From the NCBI GenBank assembly GCA_021812245.1, contig JAKAOK010000009.1, forward strand, positions 1-56,189: DNA of 56,189 bases, in the 5' to 3' direction. This document shows positions 23,780-33,075 of this stretch, one piece after another. The notes under the pieces were generated by a model. The model did not search any database and was not told the DNA's origin. It saw nothing but the letters and a program-made list of their open reading frames with translations. How positions within the stretch are numbered: the first letter of the stretch is position 1; each line of letters opens with the position of its first letter. Source of the DNA: a bacterium (GTDB lineage: Bacteria > SZUA-79 > Acidulodesulfobacterales > Acidulodesulfobacteraceae). The position numbers and the translations under genes were made by a program.

Positions 23780-24148
23780 TTAGCCATAAATATCTTTAAT
23801 GGCTTTTTTTGCAATTTCTACTATTTCGCTTTCTTTAAAAGGCTTCAGCAAAAAAGCATAACTGCCGGCAATTTCATTTTTATCGGGAATATTCGACGAC
23901 ATAAGTATTACCGGAATTTTCTTCGTGTCCCTGTTTTCTTTAAGATTTTTTAACAGCGTTATGCCGTCCATTTGGGGCATATTCAAATCTGTCACTATTA
24001 AGTTTATATCGTCTTTTATAGCTTTTTCTAAAGCCTCGAATCCGTCGGAAGCGGCCTTTACCCTGAAACCCGCATTTTTAAAAACAATGGTCAAAAACTT
24101 TATAACGACTACGGAGTCTTCCACGATTAATACGGTATAGTTTTTCAT
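23780..24148 (-). CDS. CheY-like single-domain response regulator
   Basis: A 122-residue receiver domain without an output domain. Acidic pocket ED at 10-11, phospho-acceptor D54 in VTDLNMPQMDG, Ser in LMSSNIP at the usual Thr/Ser position, and Lys in LKPF. It sits between cheR and cheY on the minus strand, 23 bp after cheR. It could be a phosphate sink, a CheR or HEAT-protein partner, or a second motor regulator; there is no cheZ in the window, so phosphate-sink use is plausible inference. Confidence 0.88.
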   Translation of the reverse strand: MKNYTVLIVEDSVVVIKFLTIVFKNAGFRVKAASDGFEALEKAIKDDINLIVTDLNMPQMDGITLLKNLKENRDTKKIPVILMSSNIPDKNEIAGSYAFLLKPFKESEIVEIAKKAIKDIYG

Positions 24149-24171
24149 AATATTTATCCCCTCCCCTCTGC

Positions 24172-25014
24172 CTATTCCTTCCTATATAACGGCGTTTTGC
24201 CGAGCCCGACTAGTTTAAAGAGAGACGTTATGGAATGAAGCGATTCGCTATGCCCTAAAAACAGATAACCCCCGGCTTTTAGGCTTTCGTATATATTGGT
24301 TATAGCCTTCTTTTTAGATTCGGCATCAAAATATATTATAACATTTCTGCATAAAACCACGTCAAATTCATTAAGTTTCTTTACATCTTTAACATCCATA
24401 AGATTAACGTTATGAAAAGCGGTCATTTTTTTAATTTCGTCTTTAATGCGGTATAAATCGTCGTCTATTTTATCGAAATATTTTTTTAAAACGGCGGCGG
24501 AAACATTCCGCAGCGTATAGCTTCCGTAAATGCCCTTCTTTGCCGAATCGAGAACATGCCCGCTTATATCCGAGCCTGATATTTCGAACTTTATATCAGG
24601 CGACGGGAAATTTTCTTTTATTAAAATACCTATAGTATAAGGCTCTTCGCCGGTAGAGCACGCCGCGCTCCATATTCTTATTTTTTTGTAAGCGTTATTA
24701 CCCGCCGCCTGCACGACCTGCTTTAAAATATCGACAAACACTTCAAGCTGCGGCATATCCCTGAAAAAACTTGTTTCGTTAGTAGTAATGCTGTTTAACA
24801 GCTCCTGCGTTTCCAAGATTTTATCGTGAGAATACTTCAAATAGTTATAATAATCCTCAAAATTAGGCAGGTTTAAAACAGAAAGCCTTTTAGAGAGCCT
24901 TGTTTCCAATAAATATTTTTTCTGTCCGCTAAAATATATTCCGGATATCTCGTAAATCAGCTCTTTTAATTTATTAAAGACGTCGTCGGATAAAATTGCG
25001 CCGGTATATTCCAT
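24172..25014 (-). CDS. cheR: Chemotaxis protein methyltransferase CheR
   Basis: CheR methylates receptor glutamates with S-adenosylmethionine for adaptation. The 280-residue protein has the CheR N-terminal helical domain (about 10-75), LNSITTNETSFFRD (about 87-100), and the SAM-binding domain with IWSAACSTGEEPYTIGIL, DISGHVLDSAKKGIY and FDVVLCRNVIIYF. Length is normal and there is no fused TPR. It follows the HEAT-repeat gene by 17 bp. Confidence 0.96.
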   Translation of the reverse strand: MEYTGAILSDDVFNKLKELIYEISGIYFSGQKKYLLETRLSKRLSVLNLPNFEDYYNYLKYSHDKILETQELLNSITTNETSFFRDMPQLEVFVDILKQVVQAAGNNAYKKIRIWSAACSTGEEPYTIGILIKENFPSPDIKFEISGSDISGHVLDSAKKGIYGSYTLRNVSAAVLKKYFDKIDDDLYRIKDEIKKMTAFHNVNLMDVKDVKKLNEFDVVLCRNVIIYFDAESKKKAITNIYESLKAGGYLFLGHSESLHSITSLFKLVGLGKTPLYRKE

Positions 25015-25031
25015 GTATATGTGCGGATAGT

Positions 25032-27008
25032 TTAATTTTTTATTAATTCCAAAGAAAAATTTTTTATATCTTTATCTTTAGACGAATTATATTTTTTCAG
25101 AATAAAATTTGATTTTTCTTTATCCAACATATGCAATGCCCGTAACAGCGCAATTTTAACCATTTTGCTTTTTTCCTTGCGTAAAACGGAAGCGAGTTTG
25201 TCAAAACTGCCTTTATCTCCTGACTTCTGGATTAATTCGATTATTTTATATCTGAAAATATCTGAATAATCCCCTAAGTTAAGCGCATCTAAAAAAACTC
25301 CGGGGGTTTTTTCTCCGGAGATTAAAAGGGACTCCAGATAATTTAACTTTATTTCTTCGTCGCTTTCTTCGAGCATAAACGCCATTTCTTCTTTATGTTT
25401 GAGCAAATCGAAATTTTTAAGCAATTTTGCAAGAAGCCTCTTAAGAAAGATGGACTTAATATATTTAAATGCCTTGAATTTAACGTATATATCGGAAATT
25501 TCTTTTGCCGTGAATTTTATTTTTTTATTCCCTAGAATTCTCAAAGAATATTCGACGATTTTATCGTTCTTTAAAGAAAGGCCGTCTATAAAAAAATAGA
25601 TATATTTTTTGCTTTTATTCAGGCTTATAAGATTAGACAATGTCTCGACATAAGCGTCTATAACGTCCGGATAGTTTTCATTAAGAAGGCCGTTAAAAAT
25701 TTTTTCTTCGTAAGAAACTGCGCTTTTAAAATATCCGAGCAAACCGACGGCCGATTTTCGGACGTCGCCGTTGCCGTCTTTTATATAGCCGTTAATAAGG
25801 GCGTCTATTAACGGAAGTTCATAAGGACGGCCGGACAGTTTTTGCGCGTATTTCAAAAGCGAAAGTTTTATTTCCACGAAAAGTTTTTTATCTTTATAAA
25901 AATATAAAAGATTAATTATATCTCTATGGGAAATATCTGATAAAACGTCTATAAGCAAATCCGTTTTATTATTTAAATCGTCGGACGGCTTTAACGATTT
26001 TATAAATTCGGTTATAAATTTGGGCCTTGCTATTTTTTTTATTATTTCTTTTATATAGACGTATTCCGTTTCGTCTAAATTTTCGTTTTTTTGATAATAT
26101 TCAAAAATAAATTTGAATATTTTTCTCGATTTTTTATGGTTCAACAGGGAAAAATAACATAAAATAGCGTCTATTGCATCGTTGTCTTCGTAATCGTTTA
26201 AGGAGAATATGCTTACTTTTAAATTCATTTTGGACAGTTTGAGATACATTCTTTCCTTGCTTATATTTCTTCCGCTCTTATCGCAGTCGCCTATCAGGCA
26301 TATTTTATAAAGGCTTTTGAGTATATAAATTTTGTCTAATTTATATTTTATGTTTTTATTCAGAAGTTCCACCAAAAAGTCCGTTATCTCGTCCCCGCCG
26401 ATTTTAGAAAGAGATTCGGTAATTATATTTCTAACGACTCTGTCGTCCGTACTTAATAATATTTCTTTCAGTTTAGGAAAGGCCTTTTTTAGTCTCAATT
26501 CTCCTATGGAAAAAACTGCGGCGGATAATGCGAAAAAATTCCCCTTTAGCGCCTTGAGCAAAATATTCCCCAAATCTATCTTTAATATTCCGCTCGATTC
26601 AATGGCATTCGCCATCGTAATCTCGTCTTTGCTGTTTGCAAGAGCTTTTAAAGCTTTTTTCGGAAAATCCGGCGGAGTAAAGCGTCCGTATCTCATCAGT
26701 TCCGCGGTTATTCTGTCGTACTTTCCGCTGTTTTTGCCGGCGTAATCCGCTAAAAAATTACCGTTCCGCATAGACAGCCGTTTCAATGTGTCGAAAGAAT
26801 TCGAACGGAGTTTTATGCTGAAATAAGGGGAGGCGGCAGAATCCATAAGTATTTTGATAAGTTCTTTTTTCCCGCGGACGATATTCAATAAGGCGCTTTG
26901 GGCAGATTCGACGATGCCGGGACTGTCGGAATCCAAAAGTTTTATTAACTTTTTTCTCCCATCCGCGGTTCCGGATTCCGCAATCTTTTTTATTTCTTTT
27001 TTATTCAT
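25032..27008 (-). CDS. HEAT-repeat scaffold protein in the fliA-cheR interval
   Basis: A 658-residue soluble protein built of about 30-40-residue helical pairs (for example KGNFFALSAAVFSIGELRLKKAFPKLKEIL and DGNGDVRKSAVGLLGYFKSAV), the look of HEAT/armadillo-type alpha-solenoids. There is no signal peptide, membrane segment or catalytic motif. Its ATG overlaps the end of fliA by 8 bp, so translation is coupled to sigma-28 synthesis, and it is followed by cheR. HEAT proteins usually serve as binding platforms. I know of no standard flagellar gene at this place; a partner among FliA, CheR or the CheY-like protein is an inference from coupling only. Confidence 0.8.
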   Translation of the reverse strand: MNKKEIKKIAESGTADGRKKLIKLLDSDSPGIVESAQSALLNIVRGKKELIKILMDSAASPYFSIKLRSNSFDTLKRLSMRNGNFLADYAGKNSGKYDRITAELMRYGRFTPPDFPKKALKALANSKDEITMANAIESSGILKIDLGNILLKALKGNFFALSAAVFSIGELRLKKAFPKLKEILLSTDDRVVRNIITESLSKIGGDEITDFLVELLNKNIKYKLDKIYILKSLYKICLIGDCDKSGRNISKERMYLKLSKMNLKVSIFSLNDYEDNDAIDAILCYFSLLNHKKSRKIFKFIFEYYQKNENLDETEYVYIKEIIKKIARPKFITEFIKSLKPSDDLNNKTDLLIDVLSDISHRDIINLLYFYKDKKLFVEIKLSLLKYAQKLSGRPYELPLIDALINGYIKDGNGDVRKSAVGLLGYFKSAVSYEEKIFNGLLNENYPDVIDAYVETLSNLISLNKSKKYIYFFIDGLSLKNDKIVEYSLRILGNKKIKFTAKEISDIYVKFKAFKYIKSIFLKRLLAKLLKNFDLLKHKEEMAFMLEESDEEIKLNYLESLLISGEKTPGVFLDALNLGDYSDIFRYKIIELIQKSGDKGSFDKLASVLRKEKSKMVKIALLRALHMLDKEKSNFILKKYNSSKDKDIKNFSLELIKN

Positions 27009-27711
27009 AAGATTTTAATTTAGCCCTCAATTTTATGATTGATTTGGAATGAATCTGACAGATTCTCGATTCGGTCAAATTTAATATATTTCCTATCTCC
27101 TTCAAAGTCAATTCATCATAATAATACATCATTAGAACGTTCTTTTCAATATCTTCGAGCAGAGCTATATATTTCTTTAATATATTTTTTTTCTCGTCCA
27201 TTAAAAGACCGTCTATTATCGAAACGTCCTTGCTTTCGATAGCGTCCAAAGATTCCGGCTTAGTTTTGTCTAAAGATATGAAATCTTTACCGTTTAAAAA
27301 AGAGGCTCCTCTTATCTTATAAAACATGTCGTTAAGTTCGCCTATTCCTATATCTAATTCGCCTGCAACTTCTTCGTCCGAAGGCATTCTCCCTAATTTC
27401 TGCTCTAATTTTGAATAAACTTTTTCTATTCTTCCGGATAATTCCCTGACGTTTCTTGGCATATAATCAAGTTTCCGCACGTTGTCGAGTATGGTTCCTT
27501 TTATGCGCGTTATCGCATAAAATTTAAAATTTTCGTTTTTTGACGGGTCGAACTTTATTGCCGCATCTATCAGCCCGAATATGCCGAACTCGATAATATC
27601 GTCTTTATTTATTATGCCGTTAAATTTTACCGACATAAAATTAGCTACCTTATTGACGAGGTTAAAGTTTTCTTCTATTAATTTTTTAGATTTATCGTCT
27701 AATTTTTGCAT
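27001..27711 (-). CDS. fliA: Flagellar sigma factor FliA (sigma-28)
   Basis: FliA directs RNA polymerase to late flagellar promoters. The 236-residue protein has region 2 (DDIIEFGIFGLIDAAIKFDPSKNENFKFYAITRIKGTILDNVRKLDYMPRN), region 3 (LEQKLGRMPSDEEVAGELDIG) and region 4 with the helix-turn-helix (LTLKEIGNILNLTESRICQIHSKSIIKLR). All are typical of the sigma-28 group. It follows flhG after a 91-bp gap with two palindromes and overlaps the HEAT gene. Confidence 0.95.
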   Translation of the reverse strand: MQKLDDKSKKLIEENFNLVNKVANFMSVKFNGIINKDDIIEFGIFGLIDAAIKFDPSKNENFKFYAITRIKGTILDNVRKLDYMPRNVRELSGRIEKVYSKLEQKLGRMPSDEEVAGELDIGIGELNDMFYKIRGASFLNGKDFISLDKTKPESLDAIESKDVSIIDGLLMDEKKNILKKYIALLEDIEKNVLMMYYYDELTLKEIGNILNLTESRICQIHSKSIIKLRAKLKSYE

Positions 27712-27727
27712 ATAATTTGTTGTGACG

Positions 27728-27750
27728 GGGACAGAATTGAATTCTGTCCC
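27728..27750. repeat. Palindrome upstream of fliA (first of a pair)
   Basis: GGGACAGAATTGAATTCTGTCCC is a perfect 23-bp palindrome around a single G, 17 bp before the fliA start. With the next palindrome it repeats a unit beginning GTGACGGG, so the two may be a local duplication. In fliA mRNA it would fold just ahead of the ribosome binding site. Confidence 0.8.
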
Positions 27751-27773
27751 ATTATAAACCTTTCCAATTTGTG

Positions 27774-27800
27774 ACGGGTCGGAATTGAATTCCGCCCCGT
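27774..27800. repeat. Palindrome downstream of flhG (second of a pair)
   Basis: A 27-bp palindrome around G27787 with a GAATTGAATTC centre and one mismatch (T27779/C27795). It ends 3 bp from the flhG stop codon. Same family as 27728-27750, 3172-3199 and 48570-48606. Confidence 0.75.
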
Positions 27801-27802
27801 AA

Positions 27803-28651
27803 TCAGAACGACATAAGAAGCCTGTTAAGAAAAAACTGAATATTGCCGTTAGACGTTTTATTATCTTTTTGCGACAGTATATTATAAGCTAATTTTTTAA
27901 AACAAAGCGAAACTTTAGAATCCGGAAAAATACTCGAAGCCGGCCTTTGCATTATAACGGAGCGGGAAACGTTGTCGTCGTTCAGAATATGTCCGAGATA
28001 ATTTAAATTGACTTTAAGGAATTTATCGGAAACAAGGCTTAAATGCTTATATACTTCTTTTGCTTCTCTTTCGCTCCTGACGTTATTTACGATGATAGAA
28101 AAATATTTTTCGCTGTATTTAGTGCTTAAAACTTTTATGAGAGCGTAGGCATCGGTAATGGAAGTAGGCTCCGGAGTGACTACGACGTATATTTCGCTGG
28201 CGGCAAGATTGAAATATAGAACATTAGACGATATCCCCGCTCCCGTATCTATCAGAAGCACGTCTATCGGTCTTCCGCTGACGTCTAAATCTCCGGCAAA
28301 TTCATCGAATCTCGACATCAGCGTAATCTTTTGAGATTCAGAAAGATTAGACAACTCCGATATGCCGGAAGAAGCGGGAAGAACCATTATACCGTTGGAA
28401 TCGGTCATTATGATATCCCTTAGCTGTTTATCCCCGTAAATAACCTGCGATATATTATATTTAGGTATCATCCCCATTATTACCGAGACATTCCCTAGGC
28501 TTAAATCGGCATCCATTATTATTACCCTTTTTCCCATAGAAGCAAAACAATATGCAAGGTTGCAGACTATATTGGTCTTGCCTACTCCGCCCTTGCCGCT
28601 TGTAACGGAAATAATTTTTGTATAAGAATTTTCGTTTCTCTGTTTTTTCAT
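27803..28651 (-). CDS. flhG: Flagellar number regulator FlhG (MinD-like ATPase)
   Basis: FlhG (FleN/YlxH) is a MinD/ParA-type ATPase that controls flagellar number and placement with FlhF. The 282-residue protein has the deviant Walker A box KGGVGKTN at 20-27, VIIMDADLSLGNVSVIMG (about 40-57) and VLLIDTGAGIS. The N-terminus is only 12 residues and I do not see the DQAxxLR motif by which many FlhG proteins stimulate the FlhF GTPase. It lies between flhF (32 bp) and fliA. Confidence 0.92.
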   Translation of the reverse strand: MKKQRNENSYTKIISVTSGKGGVGKTNIVCNLAYCFASMGKRVIIMDADLSLGNVSVIMGMIPKYNISQVIYGDKQLRDIIMTDSNGIMVLPASSGISELSNLSESQKITLMSRFDEFAGDLDVSGRPIDVLLIDTGAGISSNVLYFNLAASEIYVVVTPEPTSITDAYALIKVLSTKYSEKYFSIIVNNVRSEREAKEVYKHLSLVSDKFLKVNLNYLGHILNDDNVSRSVIMQRPASSIFPDSKVSLCFKKLAYNILSQKDNKTSNGNIQFFLNRLLMSF

Positions 28652-28683
28652 TTTAAAATGCCTCTTAAAATTGTTATTGCCCC

Positions 28684-29874
28684 TTAAAACTCTACCGGCT
28701 TAGGAAAAAATAACGAATAAATATTTTCCGCCGCCGCCTCTTCGATATCTTCCGGAACGCTTTCCCCTGAGGTAATAAAATCTATTGCCGAGTCCTGAAA
28801 AAGAAGCAGTCCCGCAAGATTGCCTATACCACGCGACTCGTCTGTTTTTGAAATAATAACCCCGTTTATTCCTATCTTATTTCTAAAGGATTCATAAGCC
28901 CTGACGGCGTCTAAGTGTTTAAGATGAGCGGGGAGCAAAAGTTCAACATTGATTCCGCCTTTTAAATTACCTACAAATTTTGCGAGAGCGTTCAACTGGA
29001 ACAGATTGTTGTGGTTAACGGCAAACGTGTCGATTATGATAACATCAGACGGGGAATTAGAAATAAAAGAATTTAATCCCTGCGGGTCTTTCAATGCAGA
29101 AAAATCTATCTTTAGTTTTTCGGCATATTTTTTTAAAGTTTCATATCCGCCTATTTTCAATGAATCTATAGAGCAGACCGAAACATGTTGATTTTTTTCG
29201 AATATAAACTTAGAACAGAGTTTGGCGGCGGTTACGGTTTTTCCCGAGCCGCTGTTTCCGATAACCGCAATAACGGTTTTTCCGTCAAACAGGCGGTTTA
29301 ACTTTTTTCTTTCGACTTTTTTTTCTATTATTTTTTTAAAAAATTTTTTAAAATATTCTACTTTTTCTTCCTTTTTAAAATTCGTTAATTTTATATCTTT
29401 AAAAAATATCTCGATTAACTTAACGGATATATTTCTTTCGAAAGAAATATTGTCTAAATATACAAGCAGGTCGTTTTCTACCGCTCCTTTATGCGTTCTT
29501 TCGTTTTTTAGCAGGTTTAAATCAAACTTGATTTCATTCATAAACGCCTTAAGTTCTTCGAACTTTGAATTTAAAACGTAAATAACTTTGTCTTCCACTA
29601 TGCTGTCGAAGTTGTCTTTTAAAAATTTCACGTCGTCATATAAAGGGGCAAGTATATCCCGGTTAAAGCCGCGGCTCTCCTTAGGCGGAATAATATCCTC
29701 TTCTTTATAATCTATCGCCGCGACTACTTCAAGAAAAGGTTTTCCGAAAAAACCTAAATCGTTGGAACCATTGACCTGCCTCGTGGAAATTATGACCGCT
29801 TCATCTCCGAGGTCTTTTTTAATAAGCTCTATCGCGTCTTTTATGTCTAAAACTTCGTATCTTTTAATCTGCAT
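28684..29874 (-). CDS. flhF: Flagellar biosynthesis GTPase FlhF
   Basis: FlhF is an SRP-type GTPase that sets the pole and number of flagella. The 396-residue protein begins with the B-domain (MQIKRYEVLDIKDAIELIKKDLGDEAVIISTR), has a helical N-domain, and the G-domain with P-loop GNSGSGKT at 206-213, DVIIIDT (G3-like) and SKTDESRGIG (G4 TKxD-like, here KTDE). Length is typical. It lies 13 bp after flhA and ahead of flhG. Confidence 0.94.
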   Translation of the reverse strand: MQIKRYEVLDIKDAIELIKKDLGDEAVIISTRQVNGSNDLGFFGKPFLEVVAAIDYKEEDIIPPKESRGFNRDILAPLYDDVKFLKDNFDSIVEDKVIYVLNSKFEELKAFMNEIKFDLNLLKNERTHKGAVENDLLVYLDNISFERNISVKLIEIFFKDIKLTNFKKEEKVEYFKKFFKKIIEKKVERKKLNRLFDGKTVIAVIGNSGSGKTVTAAKLCSKFIFEKNQHVSVCSIDSLKIGGYETLKKYAEKLKIDFSALKDPQGLNSFISNSPSDVIIIDTFAVNHNNLFQLNALAKFVGNLKGGINVELLLPAHLKHLDAVRAYESFRNKIGINGVIISKTDESRGIGNLAGLLLFQDSAIDFITSGESVPEDIEEAAAENIYSLFFPKPVEF

Positions 29875-29887
29875 ATATTATTATATT

Positions 29888-31984
29888 TTATATTTCTATA
29901 GTTCCTACCGGTTTTATTTTTACGTTAGGGGACAATTCGCTCGTAGATACTACAGAAATCCCCGGAATTATTTCGCTTAAAATATTCTTTAAAAAAAGTC
30001 TTATACGCGGAGAAGTCAGCACTATGGGCGACAAGCCGGCATCCGCAGATTTTTTAACGCCGTCCCTGACCGCAGAAATTATTTTATTGTAATAAGACGG
30101 GTCAAGTCCGGAATATCCGGCTCCCTGTTCTTTAGTCTTATTATATTCGTTGAATACGACGGTTTCGAAATTTTTACCGAGCGTAAGAGGCCTGACCGTA
30201 TTGTCCTGCGCTATTAAAGTTTTTGTAATCGTTCTTTTCAAAGCGCTTCTCACATATTCCGTTAAAACTGCCGGGTCTTTAGTATTCGGCGCATAATTAT
30301 GCAGGGCTTCCACTATGGTAAGCATATCCTTAATAGGAACTCCTTCGTAAAGCAAATTTTCTAGAATATTCTGCACGGCGCTAAGGGAAATAACGCCCGG
30401 AATAAGGTCTTCGACAATCTTGGGATATTTCGCGGAAAGTATATCTAAAAGTTTCTGAACATCCTGCCTCGTAAGAAGTTCCGCCGCATTATTTTTTATT
30501 ATTTCGACTATGTGGGTCGCTATAACGGCTGGTATTTCCACAACCGTCCATCCGGCGGACTGCGCTTTCTGTTTTAATCCTTCGTCTATCCAGAGCGCCG
30601 GCAGATTGAAAGCCGGCTCCTTAGTAACTATGCCGGGGATATTTTCGGTTACGTTCCCTGGATTCATAGCGAGAAGCTTATTAGGCATCGTTTCGTATCT
30701 GGCCGTTTCTATACCTTTAATTAAAAAAACATACTCGTTGGGTTTTAAATTAAGATTATCTTTTATATGCAAAGGCGGAACGATAATTCCCATGTCCGCC
30801 GCCAGCTGTTTTCTTATCCCTTTTATTCTTTCCAAGAGCTCTCCGCTTCTTGCAGCATCCACGAAAGATATAAGATTATATCCAACTTCGAGTTCCAAAA
30901 TATCTATCTGCATAGCGTTTTCGATAATCTGCGATTCGGGTATTTCTTTTTTTTCCGTAGCGGCTTTTTTTGCCGACTCCGTTTTTTTCTTATTTGTTTC
31001 CATAGAAATAAGATAAGCTATCAGGCTCGCCGTCGCGGCGAAAAGAATAAAAGGCCAGTGCGGAAGTCCCGGAATAATGCCGAAAAAAAAGAGTATGCCG
31101 GAAGCGGTATATAAAGCTCTGGGGTTGGAAAGAAACTGATACGAAAAATCCTTGGAAAGGTCGCTCTCGCGGGTAGCTCTCGTCATTATAATACCTGCCG
31201 CCGTAGAAACTACAAGGGCGGGAATTTGCGCTACAAGCCCGCTTCCTACGGTAAGAAGGGTATAATCTGAAGCGGCTTCAAAAATAGATAAATGATGCTG
31301 GAATATTCCTATTAAAAGTCCGCCTATGATATTCACGATAATAATTATTATAGTTGCTACGACGTCCCCTCTTACGAACTTGCTTGCGCCGTCCATAGAC
31401 CCGTAAAAATCTACTTCCTTAGTTAAATCTAATCTTTTCTTTCTTGCCTCGGCGTCGGTTATAAAACCCGAATTAAGTTCGGCGTCTATGGACATCTGCT
31501 TTCCAGGCAGGGCGTCTAAAGTAAATCTTGCCGATACCTCGGCTACTCTTGTAGCGCCCTTAGTAATAACCAGAAAGTTTATGACTATAAAAATTATAAA
31601 GATAACTATTCCTACCGCAAAATTACCTCCGACGACAAATTGTCCGAAAGATTGTATGACGATTCCCGCGGCATCCGCCCCTTTATATCCATACAGCAGT
31701 ATAAGCCTCGTGGCGGCGATTTCCAAAGACAGCCTGAACAGCGTCGCTACTAAAAGGATAGTGGGAAATATAGAAAATTCCAGCGGTCTTAATACATAAA
31801 TAGAAATTAATAAAATTATTATGCCGAAAGCGATGGAAAAAGTCAGAAATATATCCAGCATCCATGTAGTTATCGGAATAACCATAAGACCGATAACCAT
31901 CATAAAAAGAAGGGCGAGCAGTACGTCGGAGTTTCTAAAGAATATGTTTCGGGAAAGAGCGCCCGTTTCTACTTTATCCGCCAT
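29888..31984 (-). CDS. flhA: Flagellar export gate protein FlhA
   Basis: FlhA is the large membrane subunit and cytoplasmic docking ring of the flagellar type III export apparatus. The 698-residue protein has about eight membrane helices in the first 330 residues, the conserved FHIPEP-type loop region (VAEVSARFTLDALPGKQMSIDAELNSG), and a cytoplasmic domain with PPLHIKDNLNLKPNEY and ITKTLIAQDNTVRPLTL. It overlaps the flhB stop by 1 bp (TAATG), so the two are translationally coupled. Confidence 0.96.
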   Translation of the reverse strand: MADKVETGALSRNIFFRNSDVLLALLFMMVIGLMVIPITTWMLDIFLTFSIAFGIIILLISIYVLRPLEFSIFPTILLVATLFRLSLEIAATRLILLYGYKGADAAGIVIQSFGQFVVGGNFAVGIVIFIIFIVINFLVITKGATRVAEVSARFTLDALPGKQMSIDAELNSGFITDAEARKKRLDLTKEVDFYGSMDGASKFVRGDVVATIIIIIVNIIGGLLIGIFQHHLSIFEAASDYTLLTVGSGLVAQIPALVVSTAAGIIMTRATRESDLSKDFSYQFLSNPRALYTASGILFFFGIIPGLPHWPFILFAATASLIAYLISMETNKKKTESAKKAATEKKEIPESQIIENAMQIDILELEVGYNLISFVDAARSGELLERIKGIRKQLAADMGIIVPPLHIKDNLNLKPNEYVFLIKGIETARYETMPNKLLAMNPGNVTENIPGIVTKEPAFNLPALWIDEGLKQKAQSAGWTVVEIPAVIATHIVEIIKNNAAELLTRQDVQKLLDILSAKYPKIVEDLIPGVISLSAVQNILENLLYEGVPIKDMLTIVEALHNYAPNTKDPAVLTEYVRSALKRTITKTLIAQDNTVRPLTLGKNFETVVFNEYNKTKEQGAGYSGLDPSYYNKIISAVRDGVKKSADAGLSPIVLTSPRIRLFLKNILSEIIPGISVVSTSELSPNVKIKPVGTIEI

Positions 31985-33069
31985 TATTTAATGAAACTCC
32001 ATATTTGTTTAAACTTTTCGTTAGTCGTATATAAATGGGCAAGTATTTCCGCAACGGCTTTATAGAGAGATGCGGGAATAGCCTGCCCGGGTTCGCATGT
32101 TTCATAAAGAGTCCTTGCGACGTATTTGTTTTCTACCGTAGGAATATCGTTTTCTTTTGCTATTTTTTTTATAAGGAGAGCCAGATTGTCGGCGCCCTTG
32201 GCAAGCACTACCGGAGCGTTGTATTTTTTATTGTCGTATTTGAGGGCTACCGCAAAATGCGTGGGGTTTGTAATAATCACATGCGCATTCTTTACCTCTT
32301 TTAAAATTCTCCTTCTGGCTATTTCCCTCTGCATTTTTCTGATTTTTCCTTTTATCTGCCGGTCTCCTTCAAACTGTTTGGCTTCGTCTTTGACTTCCTG
32401 TTTGGTCATCATGAGACCTTTGTTGTATTGATACCTTTGTATAAACAAATCGGCAATCGCCAGGACTATCATAGCCATAACAATATTAAAAAACAGTTTA
32501 TAAATAAGCTTAACCATGAAAAAAATGTCGAACGACGGGGTCATATACTGTAAAACTAATATCTTTTTTAAATAGGGCGCGCATGTAAAATAAGCTATCG
32601 ACGATAAAACAAAAAATTTAAAAACAGATTTTACTAATTCGTTCACCGATTGAAGCGAAAAAAATCTTTTAAAGCCCGATATGGGGTTTATACGCGTAAT
32701 ATTAGGAATTAAAGGCTGAAAAGTGAGAAGAAAACCCACCTGCGCTATATTTGAAACCAACGATGCAAAAAATACTATAAGTATGAATGGAAGAACGGCA
32801 TAAACAACGGCATAGATAAGATTGTCCATAATTTTGATGCAGGCGGTATAATTTAAATTTAAACGAGAAAAATTAGACAAAAAATAAACCAATTGGTTGG
32901 ATAATATCCCGCCTATATGCGAAATATTAAAATAAAGGTAAATTATAACGACGACAAATACAAAGGCAGTGGTAACCTCCCTTGATTTCATTACCTGCCC
33001 GTTTTCTCTCGCATCCTGAATTCTTTTAGGACTTGCCGGTTCAGTTTTATCGGACTTGTCTTCTGCCAT
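31984..33069 (-). CDS. flhB: Flagellar export switch protein FlhB
   Basis: FlhB switches the export apparatus from hook to filament substrates. The 361-residue protein has a charged N-terminus (DKSDKTEPASPKRIQDAREN), four membrane helices to about residue 210, and a cytoplasmic domain with the autocleavage motif NPTH at about 268-271, followed by the AVALKYDNKKYNAPVVLAKG segment. All features are canonical. A separate C-terminal-domain homologue (fhlB) lies at 16220-16510. Confidence 0.96.
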   Translation of the reverse strand: MAEDKSDKTEPASPKRIQDARENGQVMKSREVTTAFVFVVVIIYLYFNISHIGGILSNQLVYFLSNFSRLNLNYTACIKIMDNLIYAVVYAVLPFILIVFFASLVSNIAQVGFLLTFQPLIPNITRINPISGFKRFFSLQSVNELVKSVFKFFVLSSIAYFTCAPYLKKILVLQYMTPSFDIFFMVKLIYKLFFNIVMAMIVLAIADLFIQRYQYNKGLMMTKQEVKDEAKQFEGDRQIKGKIRKMQREIARRRILKEVKNAHVIITNPTHFAVALKYDNKKYNAPVVLAKGADNLALLIKKIAKENDIPTVENKYVARTLYETCEPGQAIPASLYKAVAEILAHLYTTNEKFKQIWSFIK

Positions 33070-33075
33070 AATATT

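Noticed and set aside
23584-23953. Reading frames on both strands in the cheY gap
   Set aside because: They lie within or run out of the MITE-like element 23572-23766; no conserved protein features are seen.
27728-27800. CRISPR-like pair of spaced repeats
   Set aside because: Only two units, each itself a palindrome, with no array, leader or cas genes.
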